DNA of 42,320 nucleotides from Pseudomonadota bacterium (lineage in GTDB: Bacteria; Myxococcota_A; Polyangia; Haliangiales; Haliangiaceae): contig JAEWJO010000769.1 of the NCBI GenBank assembly GCA_023386455.1, positions 1 through 42,320 of the forward strand, written 5' to 3'. Below, piece by piece: positions 14,873 to 23,364 of the stretch (position 1 is its first letter; each line of letters opens with the position of its first letter). A model generated the notes under the pieces. It was not told the DNA's origin, made no database searches, and was given only the letters and a program-made list of their open reading frames with translations. The position numbers and the translations under genes are program-made.

Positions 14873-17071
14873 ATGACCCAGCGTCTAGCCGTTTTCGCCG
14901 CCCTCGCTGCGCTCGCTGCCTGTGGCAAGCACAAGGACCCGACGCCCTCGGCCGAGGCCGCGGGCGCACCCAGCACGACCGGTGTCGCCGGCGCCCCGGC
15001 GGTCGCGAAGCCGCCGGTGAAGGCGCCGTCGCGCGGACCGGAGCGCTCGGTGTACTCGCTGGTCGACAACCGGCTGTCCGCGCACCTCGAGCGTGGGGGC
15101 GGCCTCGTCGTGCCGGCCGGCTCGGCGGGCTTCGCGAAGTACGTGCGCTTCGGCAACACGATGAACGGCGCGAAGCGGACGTGGGAGCTGCGCCAGACGC
15201 AGGACAACATCAAGGTCGCGAAGATCACCAGCAAGAGCGGCACGGTGTTCGTCCCGCTGACGGCGGCCCAGGCCGGCCGCAACACGCTGCGATTCCGCGC
15301 GTTCTCCGCCGACGATGGCGCCGTCTCGATCCGCGTCAACGAGAACAAGGATCTCAACGCGCAGGCGACGAAGGGCTGGTCGACGATCGAGGTCAGCGTT
15401 CCGCCGGGGCAGCTGAAGGAAGGCGAGAACTCGATCGCGCTGTTCACGAAGAGCGCCGGCACGATGGTGTCGTGGCTGCAGGTCGGCGGTCAGGCGCCCG
15501 TCGGCGAGGACGGCGCGACGAAGTTCTACGACGTCCAGAGCAAGAGCCTCGTGCTGCCGAAGGACGGCGGCATGAGCTGGTTCGTGTCGGTCCCCGACAA
15601 GGCGAAGCTGACCGGTGACCTGTCCGATGGCGCGTGCACGATCAACGTCGTCGCGACCGCCGAGGATGGCGCGACCGCCGAGGGCAAGCTGACCGGCATC
15701 GGCTCGGCCGTCGACATCGGCACGCTCGCCGGCAAGGCGACCCGCCTCGATCTCACCGCGACCGGTTGCGCCGAGGCGCAGCTCGCGAACGCCTCGCTCG
15801 TCGTCCCCGGTGCCGCGCCGACCGTGAAGCGCGGCGAGCCGCCGAAGCACGTCCTGTTCGTCATCATGGATTCGCTGCGCGCGGATCGCATCAAGTTGTG
15901 GAACCCCAAGGCGCGCGCCGAGGTCCCGAACTGGGAGAAGCTCGCCGAGTCGTCGACGGTGTTCGACCACCACTACGTCCAGGGCAACGAGTCGCAGGTC
16001 TCGCACGCGTCGATGTGGACCTCGATGTACCTCGCGAAGCACAAGGCCTCGCAGATGAAGGACCACCTGCCCGACAAGTACGTGACGATCGACGACGTCG
16101 TGAAGAAGGCCGCGAAGTACGTCGCCGGCGTCTCCGCGAACGGCTACATCCGTCCCGGTCGCGGCTTCGGCACGGCGTGGGATCAGTACGTCAATCACAT
16201 CGAGAAGAGCCTCGGCCTGAAGGGCGTCGACGTGATGGACAAGGGCATCGGCTTCATCACGGCGAAGAAGGACCAGCCGTGGTTCCTCTACCTGGGCCTC
16301 ATCGACACGCACGTGACCTGGCGCGCGAAGTCGCCGTGGATCGAGAAGTACGACCCCGGCTACAAGGGCAAGCACGCCGACAGCTTCGGCGATGACGGCA
16401 AGGGCGGCGCCAAGAACCTGACCGACCGAGAGAAGGAGCACATCCGTGCGCTCTACGACTCGAACATCAGCTACCAGGACGACCTGCTCGGCAAGCTGAT
16501 CGAGAAGCTCCAGACCTGGGGCATCGCCGACAGCACGATGATCATCGTGACCGCCGACCATGGCGACGAGCTGTGGGAGGAGGACCGCATGGGCCACGGC
16601 GGCAGCCAGCTCGAGACCGTCGTCCACGTGCCGATGCTGATCCACTACCCGCCGATGTTCCCGGCCGGGCGCGTCGAGGCCGGCACCGAGGGCATCGACA
16701 TCGTGCCGACGCTCGCCGACGCGCTCGGTGTCGCGAACGACCCGGAGTGGCAGGGCACGTCGCTGCTGCCGATCGCGAACGGTGGCGAGAGCTACTCGCT
16801 GCTCGCGTTCTCGTCGGCGTACGAGAACATGCACGTCGGCCGCATCGGCCACTGGAAGCTGCAGCTGAAGGGTGGCGGCGCACCGAAGCTGTTCAACCTC
16901 GCGAAGGATCCGGGCGAGAAGAACGACCTCTGGGGTGGCTCCGGCATCGGCGCGCGCCTCCTCCTCGATCCGATGTGGCTGCTCCGCGCCTGGAATGCCG
17001 AGTGGAAGAAGTCGCAATGGGGCAACGCGGCCTCGGTGTCGAGCCGCTTTGCATCTGACCTCGGTGAATAG
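14873..17071 (+). CDS. Sulfatase/alkaline-phosphatase-superfamily lipoprotein with N-terminal accessory domain
   Basis: A 732-residue exported protein. Lipobox AAC (Cys17) is followed by a disordered A/P linker. Residues about 60-310 form a beta-rich accessory region, perhaps carbohydrate-binding-like. The sulfatase-type catalytic domain follows. Metal-binding motifs are present: VLFVIMDSLRADR (Asp333) and VTADHGDELWEEDRMGHGG (Asp562-His563). The position of the formylglycine nucleophile reads SQVSHASMW (around Ser377), so the canonical C/S-x-P-x-R is not kept: Ala replaces Pro and Met replaces Arg. It may use Ser directly or act as a phospho- or transferase-type relative. ATG at 14873 was chosen for the signal peptide. 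Confidence 0.82.
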   Translation: MTQRLAVFAALAALAACGKHKDPTPSAEAAGAPSTTGVAGAPAVAKPPVKAPSRGPERSVYSLVDNRLSAHLERGGGLVVPAGSAGFAKYVRFGNTMNGAKRTWELRQTQDNIKVAKITSKSGTVFVPLTAAQAGRNTLRFRAFSADDGAVSIRVNENKDLNAQATKGWSTIEVSVPPGQLKEGENSIALFTKSAGTMVSWLQVGGQAPVGEDGATKFYDVQSKSLVLPKDGGMSWFVSVPDKAKLTGDLSDGACTINVVATAEDGATAEGKLTGIGSAVDIGTLAGKATRLDLTATGCAEAQLANASLVVPGAAPTVKRGEPPKHVLFVIMDSLRADRIKLWNPKARAEVPNWEKLAESSTVFDHHYVQGNESQVSHASMWTSMYLAKHKASQMKDHLPDKYVTIDDVVKKAAKYVAGVSANGYIRPGRGFGTAWDQYVNHIEKSLGLKGVDVMDKGIGFITAKKDQPWFLYLGLIDTHVTWRAKSPWIEKYDPGYKGKHADSFGDDGKGGAKNLTDREKEHIRALYDSNISYQDDLLGKLIEKLQTWGIADSTMIIVTADHGDELWEEDRMGHGGSQLETVVHVPMLIHYPPMFPAGRVEAGTEGIDIVPTLADALGVANDPEWQGTSLLPIANGGESYSLLAFSSAYENMHVGRIGHWKLQLKGGGAPKLFNLAKDPGEKNDLWGGSGIGARLLLDPMWLLRAWNAEWKKSQWGNAASVSSRFASDLGE

Positions 17072-17375
17072 CTCACTGACGCCAACGGCGGGGGCTCGGT
17101 ACGTTCTCGATCGCGAGCACGAGCTCGACGGTGGTGCGCGCGCCAGCTACCGCGCGACGATCTACACGCCGACCGAGACGCTCACCGCCACCGCGATCCT
17201 CGCCGACGACGGCACCGTCACGCTGACCGCTGAGGGAGTTCCCGAGGAGCTCCTGAAAATGCTGGAGATGTTCGCGCGCCTGACCGCGCGCTCCGCCGCC
17301 AAGAAACGTGAGGATGGCCTGTCGCCTTGGCCCTCGAGAGTGACCCGCTGGCGCGGGCCAGGACGCGGCGAGTGA
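17064..17375 (+). CDS. Small protein of unknown function
   Basis: A 103-residue protein starting at GTG 17064, overlapping the sulfatase stop by eight bases, which suggests coupled translation. The first 60 residues look like a compact beta domain (GARYVLDREHELDGGARASYRATIY then ETLTATAILADDGTVTLTAEG), followed by a helix (VPEELLKMLEMFARLTARSA) and a basic tail (RVTRWRGPGRGE). No family is recognised. Confidence 0.6.
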   Translation: MNSSLTPTAGARYVLDREHELDGGARASYRATIYTPTETLTATAILADDGTVTLTAEGVPEELLKMLEMFARLTARSAAKKREDGLSPWPSRVTRWRGPGRGE

Positions 17376-17389
17376 TCCAAGCTAACGAC

Positions 17390-18109
17390 ATGAACGAGAC
17401 GGCGGGGATGCTCGAGGCGAAGCTCGCCTTGATCGAGCGCATCCGGCGCGTCGAGCACGCGCTCGCACATGCGGAGCAGGCGCGGGTGGCGGCGGCGCTG
17501 CTGAAGGGGCGCTCGCACGACCTCGGAAATACCGTGCAGATCGTGAAGCTGTCCGCGCTCGAGATCGCGCGTCGGGTCTCCGACCGCGCAGACATCGCCG
17601 AGCTCGTCGCCGACATGGCGGGCGCGGCCGATCACGCGACCAGCGTGCTGCAGGAGATGATGTCGTCCGCCCGCTCGCCCGATCGTGCGCTCGCGGGTCC
17701 GGTCGTCTCGCACGCCGTCCGCGCCTCGATCGAGGCGGCGCGCGCCGCGGTGCTTGCCCCGATCGATCTGCGCATCGAGCTCGACGATACGGTCCACACG
17801 TTCTCGTCCGCCGAGGAGCTCGACGCGCTCGTGCTCGCCGCGGCACTCGACGCGAGCTCCGCGACCCGGTTGACGTTCGTGCTGCGCGAGCGGCTGATCC
17901 AGGGCAAGCGCTGGGTCGAGCTCCTGCGCGTCGACGACCGCCAGCAGTTCGGCGACGGCGAGCTCGCGCACATGTTCGAGGAGTCGTCGCTCCTGCGCGT
18001 GGTCGCGGGCTGTGCGAAGGAAGCGAGCGGCGCGGTGTCGTTGTCGCCGGCGCGCGGTGGGGTCGAGCTCGCGGTCGAGCTCCCGGTCGCCCCGGCACTC
18101 TCGCGCTAG
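17390..18109 (+). CDS. Degenerate histidine-kinase-like protein
   Basis: A 239-residue cytosolic protein. A long N-terminal helix leads into LLKGRSHDLGNTVQIVKLSALEIARRV, which matches a histidine-kinase dimerisation/H-box (HDLxN) helix. A second helix contains ADHATSVLQEMMSSAR. The C-terminal 110 residues resemble a reduced HATPase_c domain: a terminal G2-like LSPARGGVELAVELPVA is present, but clear N and G1 boxes are missing, so ATP binding is doubtful. It may be a pseudokinase or phosphotransfer protein. ATG at 17390 follows the previous stop by 14 bases; an upstream ATG at 17327 would overlap that gene. It shares a CTAG stop overlap with the convergent nuclease gene. Confidence 0.6.
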   Translation: MNETAGMLEAKLALIERIRRVEHALAHAEQARVAAALLKGRSHDLGNTVQIVKLSALEIARRVSDRADIAELVADMAGAADHATSVLQEMMSSARSPDRALAGPVVSHAVRASIEAARAAVLAPIDLRIELDDTVHTFSSAEELDALVLAAALDASSATRLTFVLRERLIQGKRWVELLRVDDRQQFGDGELAHMFEESSLLRVVAGCAKEASGAVSLSPARGGVELAVELPVAPALSR

Positions 18110-18918
18110 TCCTCGTCGTCCTCGTAGTACTCGACCGGCTCGTAGCGCAGCTCCTTGCTCGCCGGACACAGGTCGCGGTAGCTGCAGCGATCGCAGTACG
18201 TGCCGGGATTCGCGCGCGGCCCGTCGGACACGGCGAGTGCCGCCGCCTCGATGTTGTCGAGCAGATCGGGGACGAGCTCGTCGACGATCTTCTGGGGCTG
18301 GAGCGGCTTGCTCCACTCGACGGCGCGCTCGGCGACCCAGTGGATGCCGAGCCAGAACTGGCGGACGTGCCGGAACGACGCCGCGGCGAGCACGGCGTAG
18401 CCTTCGAGCTGATCGGTGATCGACGAGCCCGGGATGCGCACGCCGGTCTTGTGATCGACGAGCGCGATCGAGTCGTCCTCGAAGATGTAGCCGAGGTCGA
18501 GGACGCCGCGGTAGTACGCGTCGCCCGAGTAGAACTGGGTCGTCGATAGATCCTCGCGCACGGCGAGCGAGTACTCGACGAGCTGCCGCGCGACCCTCCG
18601 CCGCCGCTTGAACTGGCCGATGCGGCTCGTGAACGGCGCGATGCCGGTGCCGAGCGCGTCGAACCGCAGCTGCTCGTGCTCGCTCGGCAGGTCGGCACGG
18701 ACCTTCTCGGTCGCCTCCGCGAGCGGTGTCCCCTGGAGCACGAGCTCGAGCGCCTTGTGGATCGACTTGCCGATCCGCGTCTCCGGCATCACCTCGGGCT
18801 CCTTGAGCTTCTGGATGTACCGGAAGTGGAACAGGCGCGGACAGCGCAGCGCGGTCGAGACCTTGGAGGCCGACCACGGGGCGTGGATCAACGCGCGGGT
18901 CGACGGCACGGGACCCAC
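18106..18918 (-). CDS. PD-(D/E)XK nuclease with Cas4/AddB-type Fe-S cluster motif
   Basis: A 270-residue RecB/Cas4-like exonuclease-family protein. The nuclease core shows His54 (GKSIHKALE), Asp141 (GVLDLGYIF) and Asp155-His-Lys157 (LVDHKTG), the D...(D/E)xK catalytic set. One N-terminal Cys26 (LRCPRLF) and a C-terminal Cx2Cx5C (Cys242, Cys245, Cys251 in YCDRCSYRDLC) form the four-Cys arrangement that binds a 4Fe-4S cluster in Cas4 and AddB. A very acidic tail (EYYEDDED) ends the protein. There is no CRISPR array, cas1/cas2 or recBCD/addAB gene in the window, so it is a stand-alone PDDEXK_1 protein, probably acting in DNA repair. Confidence 0.85.
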   Translation of the reverse strand: MGPVPSTRALIHAPWSASKVSTALRCPRLFHFRYIQKLKEPEVMPETRIGKSIHKALELVLQGTPLAEATEKVRADLPSEHEQLRFDALGTGIAPFTSRIGQFKRRRRVARQLVEYSLAVREDLSTTQFYSGDAYYRGVLDLGYIFEDDSIALVDHKTGVRIPGSSITDQLEGYAVLAAASFRHVRQFWLGIHWVAERAVEWSKPLQPQKIVDELVPDLLDNIEAAALAVSDGPRANPGTYCDRCSYRDLCPASKELRYEPVEYYEDDED

Positions 18919-18968
18919 AGCCTAGCCGAAAACTTGCCGCCGGAAAGCCGCCGCCATACCACCGATGG

Positions 18969-19484
18969 GTGGACATGTCTGCGCCAGCTCACACGTGCGA
19001 GGTTTGTCGAGCCAGCGTCTCCGAGCTGCGTCGCGGTCGGTGCTGGGGGTGTTACGAGCACTGGGTCGCGACCCGGCCGGTCGGCCTCGGCGCGCGCTGC
19101 CTGACCTGCGCCGAAAAGCGCCAGCGGTTCTTGAAGACCGTCGAGTTGTTCGGCAGCTGGCACCCGATGTGTTTCAACTGCCACGGCTGCACGATCCAGC
19201 TCGATCCGATGCCGCAGACCGTGAGCGCGCTCCGTGAAGCGGTCTCGCGCGAGCGCCGCAAGCGCGATCGGCGATGGGGCAAGCCAGACTCGCGTGTCTT
19301 CGTGTACGAGCGCCGCGTCGGCGAGCGCCGGTTCGGGCGCGAGGACGAGGCTCCGCCGGTCGACGACGAGATGATCATCGAGGTCACGGTCGACGCGGAC
19401 GTCGGCGACATCGTCGAGTTCGAGGACATCACCGCGATCCGCGAGCTGGTGCGGGAGCTCCGGCCGACCGAGCTCGCGGGCTGA
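18969..19484 (+). CDS. Cys-rich zinc-ribbon-like protein of unknown function
   Basis: A 171-residue protein with several CxxC-type knuckles in its first 75 residues (CEVC, CWGC, CLTC, CFNCHGC), consistent with two or more zinc sites. Then comes a very basic helix (REAVSRERRKRDRRWGKP) and an acidic C-terminal segment (DDEMIIEVTVDADVGDIVEFEDITAIRELVREL). It has no signal peptide. A nucleic-acid or protein-binding adaptor is possible. It is divergent from the nuclease gene with a 50-base gap, so they may share a promoter region. Confidence 0.7.
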   Translation: MDMSAPAHTCEVCRASVSELRRGRCWGCYEHWVATRPVGLGARCLTCAEKRQRFLKTVELFGSWHPMCFNCHGCTIQLDPMPQTVSALREAVSRERRKRDRRWGKPDSRVFVYERRVGERRFGREDEAPPVDDEMIIEVTVDADVGDIVEFEDITAIRELVRELRPTELAG

Positions 19485-19556
19485 TCGGCCCACGTAGGCC
19501 GCGCATCTCACCGATCTCTCGCGCGCGACGGCCCCGCGAGGTGGCACCATCTCGCG

Positions 19557-20981
19557 ATGAGCACGTCCTCGCCGCAGGAGCCGCTCCACGTCGATTCCGA
19601 CGTCCCGTCACGCCTCGATGCGCTCGGCTGGTCGCGCTGGCACAAGCGGGTCGTCGTCGCGCTCGGCATCACGTGGATCCTCGACGGTCTCGAGGCGAGC
19701 CTCATCAGCGCGATGGGCGCGACGCTGCAGGATGCGCGCACGCTCGGCCTGTCGGCGACCGAGGTCGGGATCACGAACACCGTCTACCTGGCGGGCCAGG
19801 TGCTCGGTGCGCTCGTCTTCGGCCACCTGACCGATCGCCACGGCCGCAAGCGGCTGTTCCTGATCACGCTCGCGCTGTACCTCGTCAGCACCGCGCTGTC
19901 GGGGCTCGCGCCGAACCTCGTCGTGTTCGCGATGTTCCGGTTCTTCGCCGGCGCGGGCATCGGCGGCGAGTACGCCGCGATCAACTCGGCGATCGACGAG
20001 CTCGTTCCCGCGCGCCTGCGCGGACAGATCGATCTCGGCATCAACGGCAGCTACTGGGTCGGCGCCGCGATGGCATTCGGCCTGTCATTGATCGTGCTCG
20101 ATCCGGACATCATCCCGATCGAGTACGGCTGGCGCATCGCGTTCGGGCTCGGCTCGATCCTCGGTCTCGCGATCCTCCTGATCCGGCGGCACGTCCCCGA
20201 GAGCCCGCGCTGGTTGCTGCTGCACGGCCGCCACGACGAGGCGCGCGAGGTCGTCGCGATCATCGAGGAGGCCGCGGGCGGGCTGCCGAAGGACATCACG
20301 ATCGCGGCCGTGCGCGTGCGCGTGCGCCGCCGGCAGGGCATCGGTCCGCTGATCCACACGCTGTTCGTCCGCTATCCGCGGCGCGCGATCCTCGGCGTGG
20401 TCCTCATGCTCTCGCAGGCGTTCCTCTACAACGCCATCTTCTTCAGCTACGCGCTCGTCCTCGAGAAGTTCCACGGCGTCCGCGCGCAGGACGTCGGCCT
20501 CTACGGCCTGCCATTTGCCGCCGCGAACTTCCTCGGGCCGCTGCTCCTCGGACGCATGTTCGACCGCGTGGGGCGCCGGTCGATGATCTCGGCGACCTAC
20601 GCGCTATCGGGCGTGCTGCTCGCGATCACCGGCGCGCTGTTCGCGTACGGGTTCCTCGACGCGGTGACCCAGACGCTGTGCTGGTCGGTGGTGTTCTTCT
20701 TCGCGTCGGCGGCGGCGAGCTCGGCATACCTCACGGTCAGCGAGCTGTTCCCGCTCGAGCTGCGCGGCATGGCGATCGCGGTGTTCTACGCGTTCGGAAC
20801 CGGCATCGGCGCGTTCGCCCCGACGCTGTTCGGTATGTTCGTCGAGAGCGGCAACCCGATGTCGGTGTTCCATGGCTACCTGCTCGCGACCGTGCTGATG
20901 CTCGTCGCCGCGATCGTCGCCCGCACGCATGGCGTCGATGCGGAGCGCCGCTCGCTCGAGGAGCTCTGTCCGCACGATTAG
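19557..20981 (+). CDS. Major facilitator superfamily transporter (sugar/aromatic-acid porter type)
   Basis: A 474-residue inner-membrane transporter with about 12 membrane helices. The loop 2-3 motif GHLTDRHGRKR and the repeat in loop 8-9 (GRMFDRVGRRS) are the MFS motif-A signatures. RRHVPESPRWLLLHGR after helix 6 is the PESPRWL motif of the sugar porter, organic-cation and aromatic-acid branches, and WILDGLEASLISAMG in helix 1 also fits these. The substrate cannot be inferred. The stop overlaps that of the convergent Csp-type gene by three bases in TTAG (20978-20981). Confidence 0.88.
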   Translation: MSTSSPQEPLHVDSDVPSRLDALGWSRWHKRVVVALGITWILDGLEASLISAMGATLQDARTLGLSATEVGITNTVYLAGQVLGALVFGHLTDRHGRKRLFLITLALYLVSTALSGLAPNLVVFAMFRFFAGAGIGGEYAAINSAIDELVPARLRGQIDLGINGSYWVGAAMAFGLSLIVLDPDIIPIEYGWRIAFGLGSILGLAILLIRRHVPESPRWLLLHGRHDEAREVVAIIEEAAGGLPKDITIAAVRVRVRRRQGIGPLIHTLFVRYPRRAILGVVLMLSQAFLYNAIFFSYALVLEKFHGVRAQDVGLYGLPFAAANFLGPLLLGRMFDRVGRRSMISATYALSGVLLAITGALFAYGFLDAVTQTLCWSVVFFFASAAASSAYLTVSELFPLELRGMAIAVFYAFGTGIGAFAPTLFGMFVESGNPMSVFHGYLLATVLMLVAAIVARTHGVDAERRSLEELCPHD

Positions 20982-21403
20982 TGCTGGATCGACGGCATCC
21001 CGATGCCCGGCCCGGTCAGCAGGTCCCGGCAGTGCAGGGCGCACTTGCGGCACGCCTCCGCGCACACCCGGCAGTGCGCGTGCTTCTCGGCATGCTGGTC
21101 ACACTCCGCGGCGCACACCTCGCACGCGAGCTGGCAGGCCTCGAGCTGCGCGCGCATGATGCCCATCTCGTGATGGAGCAGGCGCGATAGCACGCGGCCG
21201 GTCGCGAGGCAGATGTCGGCGCAGTCGAGGTCGAGGCGAATACACCGGCGCAGCATCTCGAGGGTCTCCTCGCCGAGGCAGGCGTCGGCACAGGCATCGC
21301 ACGTCTGCGCGCAGTCGAAGCACGCGTCGATGCACATCGCGAGTCGGTCCGGCGGGATCGGCGACGCGGTGGGGTTCGTCCGGATCATGTCGTTGGTATG
21401 CAT
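20978..21403 (-). CDS. Four-helix-bundle copper-storage protein (Csp/DUF326 family)
   Basis: A 141-residue cysteine-rich helical protein. Eighteen Cys are spread along four predicted helices in CxxxC spacing (MCIDACFDCAQTCDACADAC, CIRLDLDCADIC, CQLACEVCAAECDQH, CRVCAEACRKCALHC), with several His nearby. This matches the cytosolic Csp3-type proteins, which line the bundle core with Cys to store Cu(I). No Tat or Sec signal is visible, so it should be cytosolic. GAGGAG lies seven bases before the ATG at 21403; a longer open frame upstream is Arg-rich and unlikely. No other copper genes are near. Confidence 0.88.
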   Translation of the reverse strand: MHTNDMIRTNPTASPIPPDRLAMCIDACFDCAQTCDACADACLGEETLEMLRRCIRLDLDCADICLATGRVLSRLLHHEMGIMRAQLEACQLACEVCAAECDQHAEKHAHCRVCAEACRKCALHCRDLLTGPGIGMPSIQH

Positions 21404-21594
21404 GCGGGCTCCTCGTACTGAGAATCTGCCCCTATCGATCGCAAGCCGGGTGCCAGCTACGTGGCCCGCGCCATTCACGCTCGCTGGCACGCGTGGTAGA
21501 ACGGCAGCGACAACTCGATACGAAGGGTGCGGCGATCGGTTCGCCGCAGGACATTGTGCCGATAGGGGCGTCGGCACCTCCCTCACAGAGGCCG

Positions 21595-22932
21595 ATGTCC
21601 AATTCCACGAGCACCACGAATCCCCCCGAGACCTGGGCGCCCGCACGGCGTGCGGCAGCGGCGCTCGTCTCCCCGATCCAGCGCGTCCTCGCCGTCGAGG
21701 CGGCGAGCGGCATCATCCTGCTCGTCGTGACGGCGGCGGCGCTCCTGTGGGCAAACCTCGGAGCGTACTCGTATCACGAGGTGTTCGAGACACCGTTCGG
21801 GCTCACGCTCGGCTCGCACGCGTTCGAGCGGCCGCTGCACTTCTGGATCAACGACGGTCTCATGACCGTGTTCTTCTTCGTCGTCGGTCTCGAGATCCGG
21901 CGCGAGACGTACGAGGGCGAGCTCGCGACCGTGCGGCAGGCCTCGCTGCCGTTCATCGCCGCGTTTGGCGGCATGCTCGTCCCGGCGCTCGTGTTCGCCG
22001 CGCTCAACGTCGGCCGCGCCGGAGAGGCCGGCTGGGCGATTCCGATGGCGACCGACATCGCGTTCGCGGTCGGCGTGCTCACGCTGCTCGGCAGGCGCGT
22101 TCCCGCGTCGATGCGAGTGCTGCTGCTCGCGCTCGCCGTGATCGACGACATCGGCGCGATCATCGTGATCGCGGTCGTGTTCAACGCAGGCATCTCGCTG
22201 ACCGGCCTCTCGATCGGCGCGCTCGCGCTCGCCGCGACGGTCGTGCTGCGCGGCGCCGGCGTGCGGTCGCCGCTCGTCTACCTCCTGCCGGGGCTCGTCC
22301 TGTGGGTCGGGCTCCTCCAGGCGGGGATCCATCCGACGCTCGCGGGCGTGCTGCTCGGCCTCTTGACGCCCGTGCGCTCGTGGTTCGGGGCGTCGGGCTT
22401 CGCCGAGACGACGAAGGATCACCTCGCGAGCCTCACCGAGCAGGATCGCACCGCGCTGCTCTCGAGCCTCGACGAGATCGAGCGGGCGCGGCGCGAGGCG
22501 GTGTCGCCGGTCGATCGCCTCGTCCACGTGCTCCACCCGTGGGTCGCCTACGTGATCATGCCGCTGTTCGCGCTCGCCAACGCCGGCGTCGCGCTCGGCG
22601 GTGCTGACCTCGGCGGCGACTCGCTGTGGCTGTTCCTCGGCATCGCGCTCGCACTGCCGCTCGGCAAGCTGATCGGCATCGCCGGGTTCTCGCTGCTCGC
22701 GACGCGCACGAAGCTCGCGGTGCGGCCGGCCGAGCTCCGCGTGCGTTCGTTCGTCGTGCTCGGCCTCGTCGGCGGCATCGGGTTCACGATGTCGCTGTTC
22801 ATCGCGCAGCTCGCGTTTCCGCCGAGCCCGATGCTCGAGACCGCGAAGCTCGCGGTCCTCACCGGCTCGGGGATCTCGATCGTGCTCGGTCTCGCGCTCG
22901 GTGCGGTCGTCCTGCGGCCCGACCCCGCGTGA
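21595..22932 (+). CDS. nhaA: NhaA-type Na+/H+ antiporter
   Basis: A 445-residue inner-membrane antiporter that exchanges Na+ (or Li+) for protons. Core NhaA motifs are intact: GLMTVFFFVVGLEIRRE, ATDIAFAVGVL, LLALAVIDDIGAIIVIAVVF with the paired functional Asp residues, and GGIGFTMSLFIAQLAF. It has about 12 membrane helices with a charged cytoplasmic loop (TTKDHLASLTEQDRTALLSSLDEIERARREA), slightly longer than E. coli NhaA. The ATG at 21595 has AGAGG just upstream; an in-frame ATG at 21493 would add a non-family extension. Its TGA abuts the stop of the convergent gene (TGATCA). A sodium or alkaline stress role is standard for the family. Confidence 0.93.
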   Translation: MSNSTSTTNPPETWAPARRAAAALVSPIQRVLAVEAASGIILLVVTAAALLWANLGAYSYHEVFETPFGLTLGSHAFERPLHFWINDGLMTVFFFVVGLEIRRETYEGELATVRQASLPFIAAFGGMLVPALVFAALNVGRAGEAGWAIPMATDIAFAVGVLTLLGRRVPASMRVLLLALAVIDDIGAIIVIAVVFNAGISLTGLSIGALALAATVVLRGAGVRSPLVYLLPGLVLWVGLLQAGIHPTLAGVLLGLLTPVRSWFGASGFAETTKDHLASLTEQDRTALLSSLDEIERARREAVSPVDRLVHVLHPWVAYVIMPLFALANAGVALGGADLGGDSLWLFLGIALALPLGKLIGIAGFSLLATRTKLAVRPAELRVRSFVVLGLVGGIGFTMSLFIAQLAFPPSPMLETAKLAVLTGSGISIVLGLALGAVVLRPDPA

Positions 22933-23364
22933 TCATGCTTCGACGAGCTCGATCGTTCCGTCGACGAACGGATTCGCGCAGACGTACGCGGTCGAGTGAC
23001 AGGTCGACGCGAAGTAGTCGCCGAGCGTCGTCGCCGTCCCGATCGGCGTGACCTCCTCGAGCTCGAGGTCCGTCAGCGGGCGCGCGCGGGCGAGCGTCAT
23101 CCTCGGATAGAGCACCGCAGCCGTCTGCGGGCCGAGCATCAGGCGATCGCACGGCTGGTCGCAAAGCCGGCGATGGACCTCGAGGACCTCGTTCGACAGG
23201 ACGAGCGCCTGCAGCCGGCGAGGGCCACGCGTCAGCACCTCGCCGAACGACAGCAGGATCGGATATCCCGGGCCGAGGAGCGCTTCGACGGTGTCTCGCA
23301 GGAGCGCCCAGCGGCGCCACCGGAACTCGTACGACGCGTTCCGGCCGAGCAGCGCGAGGCTCAT
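22933..23364 (-). CDS. Protein of unknown function coupled to the trehalose enzyme
   Basis: A 143-residue soluble protein (MSLALLGRNASYEFRWRRWALL...). It looks mixed alpha/beta, with four Cys (RLCDQPCDR, STCHSTAYVCANP). Its ATG overlaps the stop of the upstream OtsB-OtsA fusion by four bases (ATGA at 23361-23364) and GAGGAG precedes it, so it is very likely co-translated with the trehalose enzyme. No family is recognised. The tight link suggests a role in trehalose synthesis or its control, but nothing in the sequence shows how. Confidence 0.65.
   Translation of the reverse strand: MSLALLGRNASYEFRWRRWALLRDTVEALLGPGYPILLSFGEVLTRGPRRLQALVLSNEVLEVHRRLCDQPCDRLMLGPQTAAVLYPRMTLARARPLTDLELEEVTPIGTATTLGDYFASTCHSTAYVCANPFVDGTIELVEA

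Noticed and set aside
18106..18918. Cas4 of a CRISPR adaptation module
   Set aside because: There is no cas1, cas2 or repeat-spacer array anywhere in the window.
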